DNA of 64,000 nucleotides from contig NZ_LS483470.1 in NCBI RefSeq assembly GCF_900478135.1, positions 1,422,501 through 1,486,500 of the forward strand, in the 5' to 3' direction. Position numbers and translations under genes: made by a program. Source of the DNA: Leminorella richardii (lineage in GTDB: Bacteria; Pseudomonadota; Gammaproteobacteria; Enterobacterales; Enterobacteriaceae). Shown one piece after another: positions 28,466 to 37,113 of this stretch (position 1 is its first letter; the number at the start of each line of letters is the position of its first letter). The notes beneath the pieces are model-generated. The model saw only the letters and a list, made by a program, of their open reading frames with translations, searched no databases and was not told the DNA's origin.

Positions 28466-29083
28466 ATGACAACGCAATACGGTTTTTTTATAGATTCAAG
28501 TCGTTGCACGGGCTGCAAAACCTGCGAGCTTGCGTGTAAAGACTATAAAGATTTAACGCCGGACGTCAGCTTCCGCCGCATCTATGAGTATGCCGGAGGA
28601 GACTGGCAAAAAGACGGAGATACTTGGCATCAGAACGTGTTTGCCTACTATCTTTCCATTGCCTGTAACCACTGTACCGATCCCGCCTGTGTCAAAGTGT
28701 GCCCAAGCGGTGCCATGCACAAGCGCGACGATGGCTTTGTGGTGGTGAATGAGGAAGTGTGTATTGGCTGCCGCTATTGCCACATGGCCTGCCCGTACGG
28801 CGCGCCTCAGTTCAATGCCGCGAAAGGGCACATGACCAAGTGCGACGGCTGCCATGAACGGGTTGCCGAAGGTCAAAAGCCGATGTGTGTAGAGTCCTGC
28901 CCACTGCGGGCGCTGGATTTCGGGCCAATTGACGAGCTGCGCAAGCGCTACGGTACGCTGGCGGAGGTAGCACCGCTGCCGGAAGCCAAGTATACCCAGC
29001 CGAATATCGTGCTGAAGCCTAACGCCTGTGCCCGCCCTGTTGGCGACAAGACAGGTCATTTATCCAATCCAAAGGAGGTATAA
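28466..29083 (+). CDS. dmsB: dimethyl sulfoxide reductase iron-sulfur subunit DmsB
   Basis: 205 residues (E. coli 205). Sixteen Cys form four [4Fe-4S] ligand sets: CTGCKTCELAC near residue 14, CNHCTDPACVKVC near 67, CIGCRYCHMAC near 99 and CDGCHERV...CVESC near 126-145. DmsB carries electrons from DmsC to DmsA and is exported with DmsA by the Tat system as a hitchhiker; it has no signal of its own. AAGGAG precedes it ten bases after dmsA, and dmsC starts one base after its stop. Confidence 0.97.
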   Translation: MTTQYGFFIDSSRCTGCKTCELACKDYKDLTPDVSFRRIYEYAGGDWQKDGDTWHQNVFAYYLSIACNHCTDPACVKVCPSGAMHKRDDGFVVVNEEVCIGCRYCHMACPYGAPQFNAAKGHMTKCDGCHERVAEGQKPMCVESCPLRALDFGPIDELRKRYGTLAEVAPLPEAKYTQPNIVLKPNACARPVGDKTGHLSNPKEV

Positions 29084-29084
29084 G

Positions 29085-29939
29085 ATGGGACTGGGATGGC
29101 ATGAATGGCCTCTGATGCTGTTTACTGTACTGGGTCAGTGCGCCGTAGGTGGTTTTATTGTGATGGGGCTTTCGCTTCTGTGCAGTAAAACGGATGAAGC
29201 ACAGCGTAAATCAGTTCATAAAGGTATGTTTTTTATTTGGGTGCTACTGGGTATCGGTTTCCTGCTTTCCATGATGCACTTAGGCACCATCGCTCGCGCG
29301 ATGAACTCACTTAATCGCGTTGGTGAATCCGCTCTCAGTAATGAGATCGCGTGCGGTATTGCTTTCTTTGCCCTTGGCGGCTTTTATTGGCTTCTGGCAA
29401 TGATGGGTAAAATGCCCGCGGCGTTGGGTAAACTGTGGCTTATCGTTGCCATGATTGCCGGGGTGGTATTTATCTACGCTATGAGCAGGGTGTACCAGAT
29501 TGATACCGTACCGACCTGGCATAGCGGCTATACAACGCTGAGCTTCTTTATGACTGCGCTTGTCGGCGGTCCGCTGCTTGGCAGCCTGCTTAAAGGCCGT
29601 CAGTGCACGTGTAGCGGTAAGGCGCTTGCTGCTGTCAGCGTGATGGCGCTGATTGTTAGTGCCGCTTTTGGCATGATGCAAAGCGCCGAGCTGAGCAGTA
29701 TGTCTAGCTCTGTGACGTCAGTGGCAGTCATGGTGCCTAACTACGCTTCACTGATGGCGCTTCGCGTTGCGCTGGTTGCTATAGGCCTAGCACTGTGGAT
29801 TTACCCGATGGTGCGCGGTCAGCAGCCGGGAACGGCGAGTATGCTGCTAGGGTTCATTGTGGTTGTTGGCGGTGAAGTGATTGGCCGTGCAGTATTCTAC
29901 AATTTGCACATGACCGTTGGCATGACTTTCGGCGGTTAA
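29085..29939 (+). CDS. dmsC: dimethyl sulfoxide reductase membrane anchor DmsC
   Basis: 284 residues from the ATG at 29085, giving MGLGWHEWPLMLFTVLGQ as in the family; an upstream in-frame ATG lies inside dmsB. AAAGGAGGT is an ideal ribosome-binding site. About eight membrane helices are visible, with SLNRVGESALSNEIACG and a C-terminal GEVIGRAVFYNLHMTVGM. DmsC anchors DmsAB to the inner membrane and oxidises menaquinol. Confidence 0.95.
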   Translation: MGLGWHEWPLMLFTVLGQCAVGGFIVMGLSLLCSKTDEAQRKSVHKGMFFIWVLLGIGFLLSMMHLGTIARAMNSLNRVGESALSNEIACGIAFFALGGFYWLLAMMGKMPAALGKLWLIVAMIAGVVFIYAMSRVYQIDTVPTWHSGYTTLSFFMTALVGGPLLGSLLKGRQCTCSGKALAAVSVMALIVSAAFGMMQSAELSSMSSSVTSVAVMVPNYASLMALRVALVAIGLALWIYPMVRGQQPGTASMLLGFIVVVGGEVIGRAVFYNLHMTVGMTFGG

Positions 29940-29946
29940 CGTTATC

Positions 29947-29980
29947 AAGCGGCGTCTTCTCGGAGGCGTCGCTTCTTTAT
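29947..29980 (+). terminator. hairpin terminator after dmsC
   Basis: AAGCGGCGTCTT at 29947-29958 pairs, with wobbles, with GAGGCGTCGCTT at 29963-29974 around CTCG, followed by CTTTAT. The weak T-run may let some transcription reach dmsD. Confidence 0.6.
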
Positions 29981-30035
29981 CTGGTATGTTATTCCATTGT
30001 TTTACCAGTGCCAGAAGCAATAAATAAGGTATGTT

Positions 30036-30677
30036 ATGAACTCATCCGTTACGCTGACTGACAGCGATTTAAGCGCGATTTCTTTAACCGGAAGAATGCT
30101 CGGCGCCTTGCTGTATTACAGCCCAGAGCAGCAAGAAACTGCCGCGCTGTTGAGCCTGTTTCAACAGCCCGACTGGCGCGACGAATGGCCCTGTGGATCC
30201 CCGGCTGAGCTTGACGCAGCGGCACTTGCGATAGAGCAGGGGTTGACTAAAGAGCAACATGCGCTGTTGCCTGAGGCCTATCAGACTCTGTTTATCGGCC
30301 CCAATGCTTTGCCAACGCCGCCATGGGGTTCTGTTTACCTCGATAGAGAAATGGTGGTTTTTGGTGAATCGACACTGGCACTGCGCGCCTGGCAGGGTTC
30401 ATTAGGTATTAGCGTTGAGCAGGAAATGCGCGAGCCAGAAGACCATATTGGCCTGCTGTTGATGATGGCGGCATGGCTGGCAGAAAATCGCCCTGAGCAG
30501 CTGAGTGTGCTGTTAGGGGAACATATGCTGCCGTGGAGCGGTCGCTTCTTTACGCTGCTGGAAGAGCATGCGGGCCATCCGTTCTATCAAGGAATTGCGC
30601 TGCTGGCGAAGGCGACACTGGGCGACTGGCAGACAAGGGTTCAGCCTACAGTAGTATCAAAAACGCTATTTTTCTAA
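30036..30677 (+). CDS. dmsD: Tat proofreading chaperone DmsD
   Basis: 213 residues, all-alpha TorD/DmsD family (E. coli DmsD 204). Diagnostic blocks are LFIGPNALPTPPWGSVYLDRE near residue 88, FGESTLALRAW, EPEDHIGLLLMMAAWLAEN and HMLPWSGRFF. It binds the DmsA twin-arginine signal until the molybdenum cofactor is inserted. The gene follows dmsABC after 96 bases; in E. coli dmsD is elsewhere, in the ynf operon, so this genome keeps a complete dms set in one place. Confidence 0.93.
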   Translation: MNSSVTLTDSDLSAISLTGRMLGALLYYSPEQQETAALLSLFQQPDWRDEWPCGSPAELDAAALAIEQGLTKEQHALLPEAYQTLFIGPNALPTPPWGSVYLDREMVVFGESTLALRAWQGSLGISVEQEMREPEDHIGLLLMMAAWLAENRPEQLSVLLGEHMLPWSGRFFTLLEEHAGHPFYQGIALLAKATLGDWQTRVQPTVVSKTLFF

Positions 30678-30684
30678 TAAGTCG

Positions 30685-30714
30685 AGCGGCGCGGGCTGCC
30701 GTGCCGCTATTTTT
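30685..30714 (+). terminator. rho-independent terminator after dmsD
   Basis: AGCGGCGCGG at 30685-30694 pairs with CCGTGCCGCT at 30699-30708 (one wobble) around GCTG, followed by A and five Ts. Confidence 0.88.
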
Positions 30715-30802
30715 ACTTATCTTCAGCAATTCCCATTGACATTTTTTACCGCAGTGGGATGATCGCCGTCACACATATCTTCCTTCCCTTATTGGCATAA
30801 AC

Positions 30803-31951
30803 ATGTCCGCGTTTAGTCGTCCCGTGCTGCTTCTGTTAGCCGGGCTGTTGCTGTTTACAACGTCGATGGCGGTTTTAAACACGCTGGTTCCCCTTTGGCT
30901 TAATCACGCATCCCTTTCTACTTGGCAGGTGGGGGTTGTGAGCTCAGCGTATTTTGCAGGTAATCTAGTTGGCGCACTGATAGCAGGAGCCTTGATTAAG
31001 ACGTTTGGCTTTGTCAAAACCTATCACGGTGCCTGCGCGCTGTTTATTGCTGCAACGCTTCTTTTAGGCATTTCTGTCGGTTTTATTTCCTGGAGCGCAT
31101 GGCGCTTTCTGGCGGGGATTGCCTGCGCGATGATCTGGGTTGTTGTAGAGAGTGCGCTGCTGTACAACGGCGCGCTTCGCTGCCGCGGCCAGCTTTTGGC
31201 TGCCTATATGCTGGTTTACTACACGGGGACACTGCTTGGCCAAATACTGCTAGGTGCACTGCCAACCGCACTGCATGGCGTGCTGCCTTGGGCAACTGGT
31301 GTGCTAATTGCTTCGCTGCTGCCGCTGCTGTTTATGCGCATGCCTAAGCCGGTGAGTGAAGATGGGAAACGTCATCACGTTTGGTCTATGGTGAAGCGAA
31401 AAGATGCTCGGATCGGCGTTGTCGGCTGTATGCTGTCAGGCGTTGTTTTAGGCTCGCTGTACGGCCTGTTACCGCTTTATCTTTCCCATATCGGCTATGA
31501 CAACGCGCGCGTTGGCTACTGGATGGCGCTCATCGTCTGTGCAGGAATGATGGGGCAGTTGCCCATTGGCAAGCTGGCGGACCGCTTTGGCCGACTGTTT
31601 ATTTTACGCATTCAGGTATTTGTTATTATCATCAGCGCTCTTAGCGTTCTGGGTGGCGATTCTTTGGCGCTGTCTTTGTTTATGCTGGGGCTGTCCGGCT
31701 TTACTCTTTATCCTATTGCGATGGCGTGGGGCTGTGAACGGGCGAGCTCTGACGAGCTTATTGCGATGAACCAGACGCTGTTATTGAGCTATACCGTTGG
31801 CAGTCTGTTAGGGCCAGCGCTTACGGCGATGTTGATGCAGCAGTATTCAGACAAGCTGCTGTTTGTTGTCATTGCGGTGTCTGCTGCGGTATTTATGACC
31901 ATGCTGTTTCGTAAGGCGGGTCGCTATCATCGCCCATTGACGATGCAGTAA
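30803..31951 (+). CDS. ycaD: MFS transporter YcaD
   Basis: 382 residues, equal to E. coli YcaD. About twelve hydrophobic helices, with the MFS motif GKLADRFGRL between helices 8 and 9 and conserved LNTLVPLWL, WQVGVVSSAYFAGNLVGAL and AMNQTLLLSYTVGSLLGPA. The substrate is unknown. It lies downstream of dmsD; E. coli has ycaC, ycaM, ycaN and ycaK around it, all missing here. Confidence 0.92.
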   Translation: MSAFSRPVLLLLAGLLLFTTSMAVLNTLVPLWLNHASLSTWQVGVVSSAYFAGNLVGALIAGALIKTFGFVKTYHGACALFIAATLLLGISVGFISWSAWRFLAGIACAMIWVVVESALLYNGALRCRGQLLAAYMLVYYTGTLLGQILLGALPTALHGVLPWATGVLIASLLPLLFMRMPKPVSEDGKRHHVWSMVKRKDARIGVVGCMLSGVVLGSLYGLLPLYLSHIGYDNARVGYWMALIVCAGMMGQLPIGKLADRFGRLFILRIQVFVIIISALSVLGGDSLALSLFMLGLSGFTLYPIAMAWGCERASSDELIAMNQTLLLSYTVGSLLGPALTAMLMQQYSDKLLFVVIAVSAAVFMTMLFRKAGRYHRPLTMQ

Positions 31952-31977
31952 CCCGAGCGGATGTCTTAACTTTGTTT

Positions 31978-32002
31978 ATCCCGCGCCTAGTCGCGGGATT
32001 TT
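31978..32002 (+). terminator. rho-independent terminator after ycaD
   Basis: ATCCCGCG at 31978-31985 pairs perfectly with CGCGGGAT at 31992-31999, then TTT. It separates ycaD from the convergent gene at 32026. Confidence 0.75.
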
Positions 32003-32025
32003 ACTGCTTTTGCCTTATCGATAAG

Positions 32026-32526
32026 TCATTGGTTTAACGACGCGTCTTTAATATCTAGCTCGATAACCTGATTCTTTTTTATAGTAGATAAACTGAAGTC
32101 CGGCAGAATGCCGCTATTTGACGCTAGCAGTCTTAGTCGAACGGATTGGATTATCCAGCTCTCGTTGGAATAAACGGCTTCTAGCTCTATCTGCCCCGTC
32201 ATTTTGCTGCCTCTTATCAGAGAGGTGAAGTCAGTACATTCTCGGTTTTTACAGGGGCTGGTGAGGGGAATTGGGTGAACGTCCAGCGGTTCTCCCAGCA
32301 GGGAAATCACCTGCCGATCCAATTTCACCCGTTCGGCGACAGAATGATAAAACTGATAGTTTTTAGAAACGGTAGGGGAGAAAACGATAAATCTAATCGT
32401 AAACGTAATGGTTAATACCAACACGCCTGCGGCAGCGATAGCTATCCATAGCCACTTACGGCGCAGAAGCGTCGGCGTTTTTCCCACAGAACCCGAAGGA
32501 GGGCTGGGTTGAAAATCCTTTTTCAC
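32026..32526 (-). CDS. membrane-anchored Coa1-like protein of unknown function
   Basis: 166 residues. A basic, Pro/Ser-rich cytoplasmic tail is followed by one membrane helix (LWIAIAAAGVLVLTITFTIRFIVF, about 26-49) and an exported domain of about 115 residues. That domain's pattern, helix then LLGEPLDV then alternating strands with a central RGSKMTGQIELEAVYSNESWII, resembles Coa1/Tim21-type folds of cytochrome oxidase assembly factors. Two Cys (CKNREC) could form a disulfide. The gene starts 29 bases after pflA ends and may be read with pflBA. No E. coli counterpart lies here; the Coa1 assignment is by eye. Confidence 0.5.
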   Translation of the reverse strand: MKKDFQPSPPSGSVGKTPTLLRRKWLWIAIAAAGVLVLTITFTIRFIVFSPTVSKNYQFYHSVAERVKLDRQVISLLGEPLDVHPIPLTSPCKNRECTDFTSLIRGSKMTGQIELEAVYSNESWIIQSVRLRLLASNSGILPDFSLSTIKKNQVIELDIKDASLNQ

Positions 32527-32555
32527 AATGCGTCCTTGTGCGGCTAAACCTGAGA

Positions 32556-33296
32556 TTAATAAATAACCCTGTGTCCGTACTCTTCCAGAATGGATTTGAC
32601 CTTGTCCATTGTCTCTTTTTTAGGCGGCTTGACGCCGTCGAGCTTGTACTCTTCGCCCATGGCCGTCCACTTGTGCTTACCCAGTTCGTGATAGGGCAGT
32701 AGTTCGATTTTTTCGATGTTGGTCATGTTCTGAGTGAACTCGCCAAGCATGCGGGCAGATTTCTCATCGTCGGACCAGCCGGGAACAACAACGTAGCGGA
32801 TCCAGGTTTTCTGGTTGCGCTTGGCCAGATAGCGGGCAAACTCTAGCGTACGGTGATTGGAGACGCCGACCAGATTCTGGTGAACGCTGTCATCTAGCTG
32901 TTTAAGGTCGAGCATGACCAAGTCAGTAACGTCCAAAAGCTCGTCAATAACCGCGTCATAGCGGCGAACGAAGCCGTTGGTGTCCAGACAGGTGTGAATA
33001 CCTTCTTCTTTACAGGCGCGAAACCAGTCGCGAACGAACTCAGCCTGCAGAACTGCTTCACCGCCGGAAGCCGTCACGCCGCCGCCGGACGCGTTCATGA
33101 AGTGCCGATAGGTCACGATCTCCTTCATTAAGTCTTCGACTTCGATTTCTGTCCCGCCGTGCGTATCCCAAGTATCTCGGTTATGGCAGTAGAGGCAGCG
33201 CATTAGGCAGCCCTGAAAAAATACGATAAAACGGATACCTGGCCCGTCAACGGTACCGCAGGATTCGAAAGAGTGAATACGACCTTTTACTGACAT
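32556..33296 (-). CDS. pflA: pyruvate formate-lyase 1-activating enzyme
   Basis: 246 residues (E. coli 246). The radical-SAM cluster motif C-X3-C-X2-C is CLMRCLYC at about residues 30-37. Other family blocks are GGVTASGGEAVLQ, CLDTNGF, VMLDLKQLD and LLPYHELGKHKW. It uses SAM and a [4Fe-4S] cluster to place the glycyl radical on PflB under anaerobiosis. It lies downstream of pflB, separated by a strong terminator, so it probably also has its own promoter. Confidence 0.97.
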   Translation of the reverse strand: MSVKGRIHSFESCGTVDGPGIRFIVFFQGCLMRCLYCHNRDTWDTHGGTEIEVEDLMKEIVTYRHFMNASGGGVTASGGEAVLQAEFVRDWFRACKEEGIHTCLDTNGFVRRYDAVIDELLDVTDLVMLDLKQLDDSVHQNLVGVSNHRTLEFARYLAKRNQKTWIRYVVVPGWSDDEKSARMLGEFTQNMTNIEKIELLPYHELGKHKWTAMGEEYKLDGVKPPKKETMDKVKSILEEYGHRVIY

Positions 33297-33419
33297 TGCG
33301 CGATGGCTCCATAGGGGCTGTGATTTCCAGCCCTGTCGTTTATTGCTTTGCCTGAGACCCTTTTATTTTACACCGTCTAAAGCAGGATTTCCGGCAAAGC
33401 ACCGATACTCGTAGAAAGA

Positions 33420-33457
33420 GATAAATATAAAAGGCTCCACCTTAGGTGGAGCCTTTT
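33420..33457 (-). terminator. strong terminator between pflB and pflA
   Basis: A perfect 13-base stem (33429-33441 with 33445-33457) around TTA. Both strands are flanked by A/T runs; on the minus strand the stem is followed by TTTTATATTT, so it ends most pflB transcripts 30 bases after the pflB stop. Confidence 0.92.
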
Positions 33458-33486
33458 ATTCTATGCTATTTCAACCGGAGTTGAAA

Positions 33487-35769
33487 TTACATCGTTTGGG
33501 TGAACGTACGGGTGATAACGTCCTGCTGCTGCTCTTTGGTTAAAGAGTTGAAGCGAACGGCATAGCCGGATACGCGAATGGTCAACTGAGGATACTTCTC
33601 AGGGTGTTCCATAGCGTCAACCAGCATTTCACGGTTCATAACGTTAACGTTCAGGTGCTGACCGCCTTCGATAGAGGCTTCGTGGTGGAAGTAACCATCC
33701 ATCAGACCGGCAAGGTTAGCTTTACGCACGTCGTCGTCTTTACCCAGAGCGTTCGGTACGATTGAGAAGGTATAAGAAATACCGTCTTTTGCGTAGGCGA
33801 ACGGCAGTTTAGCAACAGAGGTCAGAGAGGCAACAGCACCTTTCTGATCGCGGCCGTGCATTGGGTTAGCACCTGGTCCGAACGGTGCACCAGCGCGGCG
33901 TCCGTCAGGGGTGTTACCGGTCTTCTTACCATAAACCACGTTAGAGGTGATGGTCAGAACAGACTGGGTTGGGATCGCGTGGCGATAGGTGCGCAGCTTC
34001 TGAATTTTCTTCATGAAGCGCTCAACCAGATCGCAGGCGATATCGTCAACGCGCGGATCGTTGTTACCGAACTGCGGGTATTCACCTTCGATTTCGAAGT
34101 CAACGGCCAGGCCGTCTTCGTCACGAATTGGCTTAACTTTAGCGTACTTGATGGCAGACAGGGAGTCAGCCGCAACGGACAGACCGGCGATGCCGCAGGC
34201 CATGGTGCGGACAACGTCGCGATCGTGCAGCGCCATCAGAGAGGCTTCGTAGCTGTACTTATCGTGCATGTAGTGGATGATGTTCAGGGCGGTGACGTAC
34301 TGCTTAGCCAGCCAGTCCATGAAGTGATCCATGCGGTCCATGACCTTGTTGAATTCCAGAACGGAATCGGTCATTGGCGACTCTTTCGGGCCAACCTGGA
34401 TCTTCATCTTCTCGTCCATACCGCCGTTGATCGCGTACAGCATAGTTTTTGCCAGGTTAGCGCGAGCACCGAAGAACTGCATTTGCTTACCGACAATCAT
34501 TGGGCTTACGCAGCAGGCAATGGCGTAGTCGTCATTGTTAAAGTCAGGACGCATCAGGTCATCGTTCTCATACTGAACGGATGAGGTGTCGATAGAGACC
34601 TTAGCAGCATACTTTTTAAATGCCAGAGGCAGCTTTTCAGACCACAGGATGGTCATGTTTGGCTCTGGAGACGGGCCCATGGTGTACAGGGTGTTCAGGA
34701 AACGGAAGCTGGATTTAGTGACCATGGTGCGACCGTCAAGGCCCATACCGGCCAGAGATTCGGTTGCCCAGATTGGGTCGCCAGAGAACAGCTCATCGTA
34801 CTCAGGGGTACGTAGGAAGCGAACCATACGCAGCTTCATAACCAGATGGTCGATCAGTTCCTGTGCCTGAGATTCAGTCAGCAGGCCTTTCTTCATGTCG
34901 CGTTCGATGTAGATATCCAGGAAGGAGGATACGCGACCGAATGACATAGCAGCGCCGTTTTGAGACTTAACGGCAGCCAGATAGGCGAAGTAGGTCCACT
35001 GAACGGCTTCACGAGCGTTAGTCGCTGGGTGAGAGATATCGCAGCCGTATTTGGCAGCCATTTCTTTCATTTGACCCAGAGCGCGGTGCTGTTCAGCAAT
35101 TTCTTCGCGCAGTTGAATGGTCATTTCCAGATCTTCGCCGTTTTCCAGCTTCTCTTGCAGAGAGTTGAACTGGGCATACTTGTCGGCCATCAGGAAGTCG
35201 ATACCGTATACGGCAACGCGGCGATAGTCACCGATGATGCGACCGCGACCATAGGCATCAGGCAGACCGGTCAGTACACCAGACTTACGGCAGTTCAGGA
35301 TGTCTTTGGTATAAACGTCAAACACGCCCTGGTTGTGAGTTTTGCGGTATTCGGTGAAGATTTTCTTTAGCTGAGGATCCAGCTCGCGACCGTAGACCTT
35401 ACAAGAACCTTCAACCATCTTGATTCCGCCAAACGGAATGATGGCGCGCTTTAAAGGCGCATCAGTTTGCAGACCAACGATAGTTTCCAGATCTTTCTCG
35501 ATGTAGCCTGCGTCGTGAGAGGTAATGGTAGAAGCAACATCGGTATCAAAGTCCAGAGGCGCGTGAGTGCGGTTCTCGATTTTGATGCCTTCCATCACTT
35601 TGGCCCAAAGCTTGTCTGTCGCTTCGGTAGCACCGGCCAGGAATGATTCGTCGCCTTCATACGGAGTGTAGTTCTTCTGGATGAAGTCGCGGAGGTCGAC
35701 ATTGTGCTGCCAGTCACCACCAGTAAAACCTTCCCAGGCACTGACAAACTCTTTTTTAAGCTCGGTCAT
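33487..35769 (-). CDS. pflB: formate C-acetyltransferase (pyruvate formate-lyase)
   Basis: 760 residues, identical in length to E. coli. The catalytic Cys pair is in AIACCVSPM at about 418-420, and the glycyl-radical site is RVSGYAVRF with Gly735. It converts pyruvate and CoA to acetyl-CoA and formate in anaerobic cells and is activated by PflA. focA lies 61 bases upstream on the same strand, giving the usual focA-pflB operon; TAGGTG lies shortly before the ATG. Confidence 0.98.
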   Translation of the reverse strand: MTELKKEFVSAWEGFTGGDWQHNVDLRDFIQKNYTPYEGDESFLAGATEATDKLWAKVMEGIKIENRTHAPLDFDTDVASTITSHDAGYIEKDLETIVGLQTDAPLKRAIIPFGGIKMVEGSCKVYGRELDPQLKKIFTEYRKTHNQGVFDVYTKDILNCRKSGVLTGLPDAYGRGRIIGDYRRVAVYGIDFLMADKYAQFNSLQEKLENGEDLEMTIQLREEIAEQHRALGQMKEMAAKYGCDISHPATNAREAVQWTYFAYLAAVKSQNGAAMSFGRVSSFLDIYIERDMKKGLLTESQAQELIDHLVMKLRMVRFLRTPEYDELFSGDPIWATESLAGMGLDGRTMVTKSSFRFLNTLYTMGPSPEPNMTILWSEKLPLAFKKYAAKVSIDTSSVQYENDDLMRPDFNNDDYAIACCVSPMIVGKQMQFFGARANLAKTMLYAINGGMDEKMKIQVGPKESPMTDSVLEFNKVMDRMDHFMDWLAKQYVTALNIIHYMHDKYSYEASLMALHDRDVVRTMACGIAGLSVAADSLSAIKYAKVKPIRDEDGLAVDFEIEGEYPQFGNNDPRVDDIACDLVERFMKKIQKLRTYRHAIPTQSVLTITSNVVYGKKTGNTPDGRRAGAPFGPGANPMHGRDQKGAVASLTSVAKLPFAYAKDGISYTFSIVPNALGKDDDVRKANLAGLMDGYFHHEASIEGGQHLNVNVMNREMLVDAMEHPEKYPQLTIRVSGYAVRFNSLTKEQQQDVITRTFTQTM

Positions 35770-35830
35770 TTTTCACCTACCTTTATATACTTAAGGAAAT
35801 GGAGATATTTCATTCTGCAAAAAGCGTCTG

Positions 35831-36682
35831 TCAATGCTTCTCGCCGCGTAAATGCATAGCCCAGAAGGGCAAACCGACCATAAGCCCGCCGATGATGTTG
35901 CCTATCGTTACGGGGATCAGGTTACTTTCAATAAAATTACCAACTGTCAGGCTTGAAAACTGTTCCGGCGTGCTGCCGATGGCCTGCCAGAATTCCGGCG
36001 AGGCAGTTTCTTTAATCACAATCCCCATCGGGATCATGAACATGTTAGCGATGCTGTGCTCAAAGCCGCTGGCGACAAACATCGCAACCGGTAAAATCAT
36101 GACAAACATTTTGTCCATCAGGCTGCGCCCGGCATAGCTCATCCATACGGCCAGACACACCATCAGGTTAGCCAAGGTACCAAGAGCAACGGCTTCAAGG
36201 AAGCTGTGGTGCAGCTTGTGATCTGCCGTCTGCAGCACGTTCAGGCCCCAAAGCCCTTTAGCCGCCATTATCTGGCCTGACATAAAAATAATAGCAACAA
36301 ACAGCAGTGCGCCGACTAGGTTACCGAAGTAAACGTTAACCCAGTTACGAAACATTTGACCCCACGTAATGTGGTTGGTTGCTTTGGCAACGCTGATCAT
36401 AATCGTGGAGGTGAAGAGGTCGGTGCCACAGGCGACGACTAGCATCAGGCCTAAAGAGAAACAGACACCGCCGAGAAATTTCGCCATGCCAAAGGGCACG
36501 TCAGCAGTACCAGTAGTGACTGTAATATAGAAAACAAATGCGATAGAGATAAATACGCCCGCCAAAATCGCCGAGCAAAAGGTAATTGCGGGGTGTTTGT
36601 TGGCTTTATATACGCCAGCATTTTCGGCAACCTGCGCCATAGCAGCAGGTGATAGCGCTGCAATAGGATTGTCTGTTTTCAC
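35831..36682 (-). CDS. focA: formate channel FocA
   Basis: 283 residues (E. coli 285), formate/nitrite transporter family. Six membrane segments; a cytoplasmic N-terminal arm MKTDNPIAALSPAAMAQVAENAGVY that gates the pore with PflB; VACGTDLFTSTIM and GFEHSIANMF, the latter carrying the conserved pore His. It exports formate made by PflB and re-imports it at low pH as a pentamer. It is upstream of pflB, and an FNR-type site lies about 80 bases before its start. Confidence 0.96.
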   Translation of the reverse strand: MKTDNPIAALSPAAMAQVAENAGVYKANKHPAITFCSAILAGVFISIAFVFYITVTTGTADVPFGMAKFLGGVCFSLGLMLVVACGTDLFTSTIMISVAKATNHITWGQMFRNWVNVYFGNLVGALLFVAIIFMSGQIMAAKGLWGLNVLQTADHKLHHSFLEAVALGTLANLMVCLAVWMSYAGRSLMDKMFVMILPVAMFVASGFEHSIANMFMIPMGIVIKETASPEFWQAIGSTPEQFSSLTVGNFIESNLIPVTIGNIIGGLMVGLPFWAMHLRGEKH

Positions 36683-36727
36683 TGAATAAATCTCGTGCGC
36701 CTAAATAAAGACTAAAATTGCCCGGTG

Positions 36728-36769
36728 ATACTAACAAAGCAGTATACCGTAAAAATTGATACCGATCAT
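36728..36769 (-). promoter_or_regulatory. candidate FNR-dependent focA-pflB promoter
   Basis: TTGATACCGATCAT at 36756-36769 matches the FNR consensus at nine of ten half-site positions. On the minus strand TAGTAT at 36733-36728 would be a -10 if the FNR site is centred at -41.5, placing the start near 36721 with a leader of about 39 bases. E. coli focA-pfl is FNR- and ArcA-activated. Confidence 0.65.
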
Positions 36770-37066
36770 TGTGGGACAAATGAATACAATGCAGAAAAGG
36801 ACGATAATAGGAGTTTTTTGGGTTATCTATTTGATTATTAATAATAAAAAAATTTTTAAATTTTATTGCATAATTTTAATGTGGCGGAGAGAGAAATCAA
36901 GAAATGTTAATAATTAATATTAAATGTATTTTATTGCGGATTTTTTTAATTAATAAATAACTTTTTATTAACTAATGGCGAGTAATTTATCATCTCTACG
37001 TGCGCTATATGCCGCTTTTAAAATATACGCGATTGTAGATTATATTTAAAGCAGCGCGATAAGAGG
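36770..37066. other. very A+T-rich spacer upstream of focA
   Basis: Long A/T runs, densest at about 36835-36990, and no gene on either strand. In E. coli the matching region holds several focA-pfl promoters with IHF and ArcA sites, so it may do the same; I could not place individual sites. It also marks the left edge of the G+C-richer accessory island. Confidence 0.5.
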
Positions 37067-37100
37067 AAAAAAGCGCGACGGCGGCGCTGAGGCCGCCGTC
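37067..37100 (-). terminator. terminator of the ureide-island operon
   Basis: GACGGCGGC at 37077-37085 pairs perfectly with GCCGCCGTC at 37092-37100 around six bases. On the minus strand it is followed by GCGC and then six Ts. It lies 13 bases past the permease stop. Confidence 0.85.
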
Positions 37101-37113
37101 TGAGTCTGTGAAA

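Noticed and set aside
33856..34584. A 242-codon open frame on the plus strand inside pflB
   Set aside because: Exactly antisense to a highly conserved coding sequence whose codon bias leaves the opposite frame open; no family resemblance.
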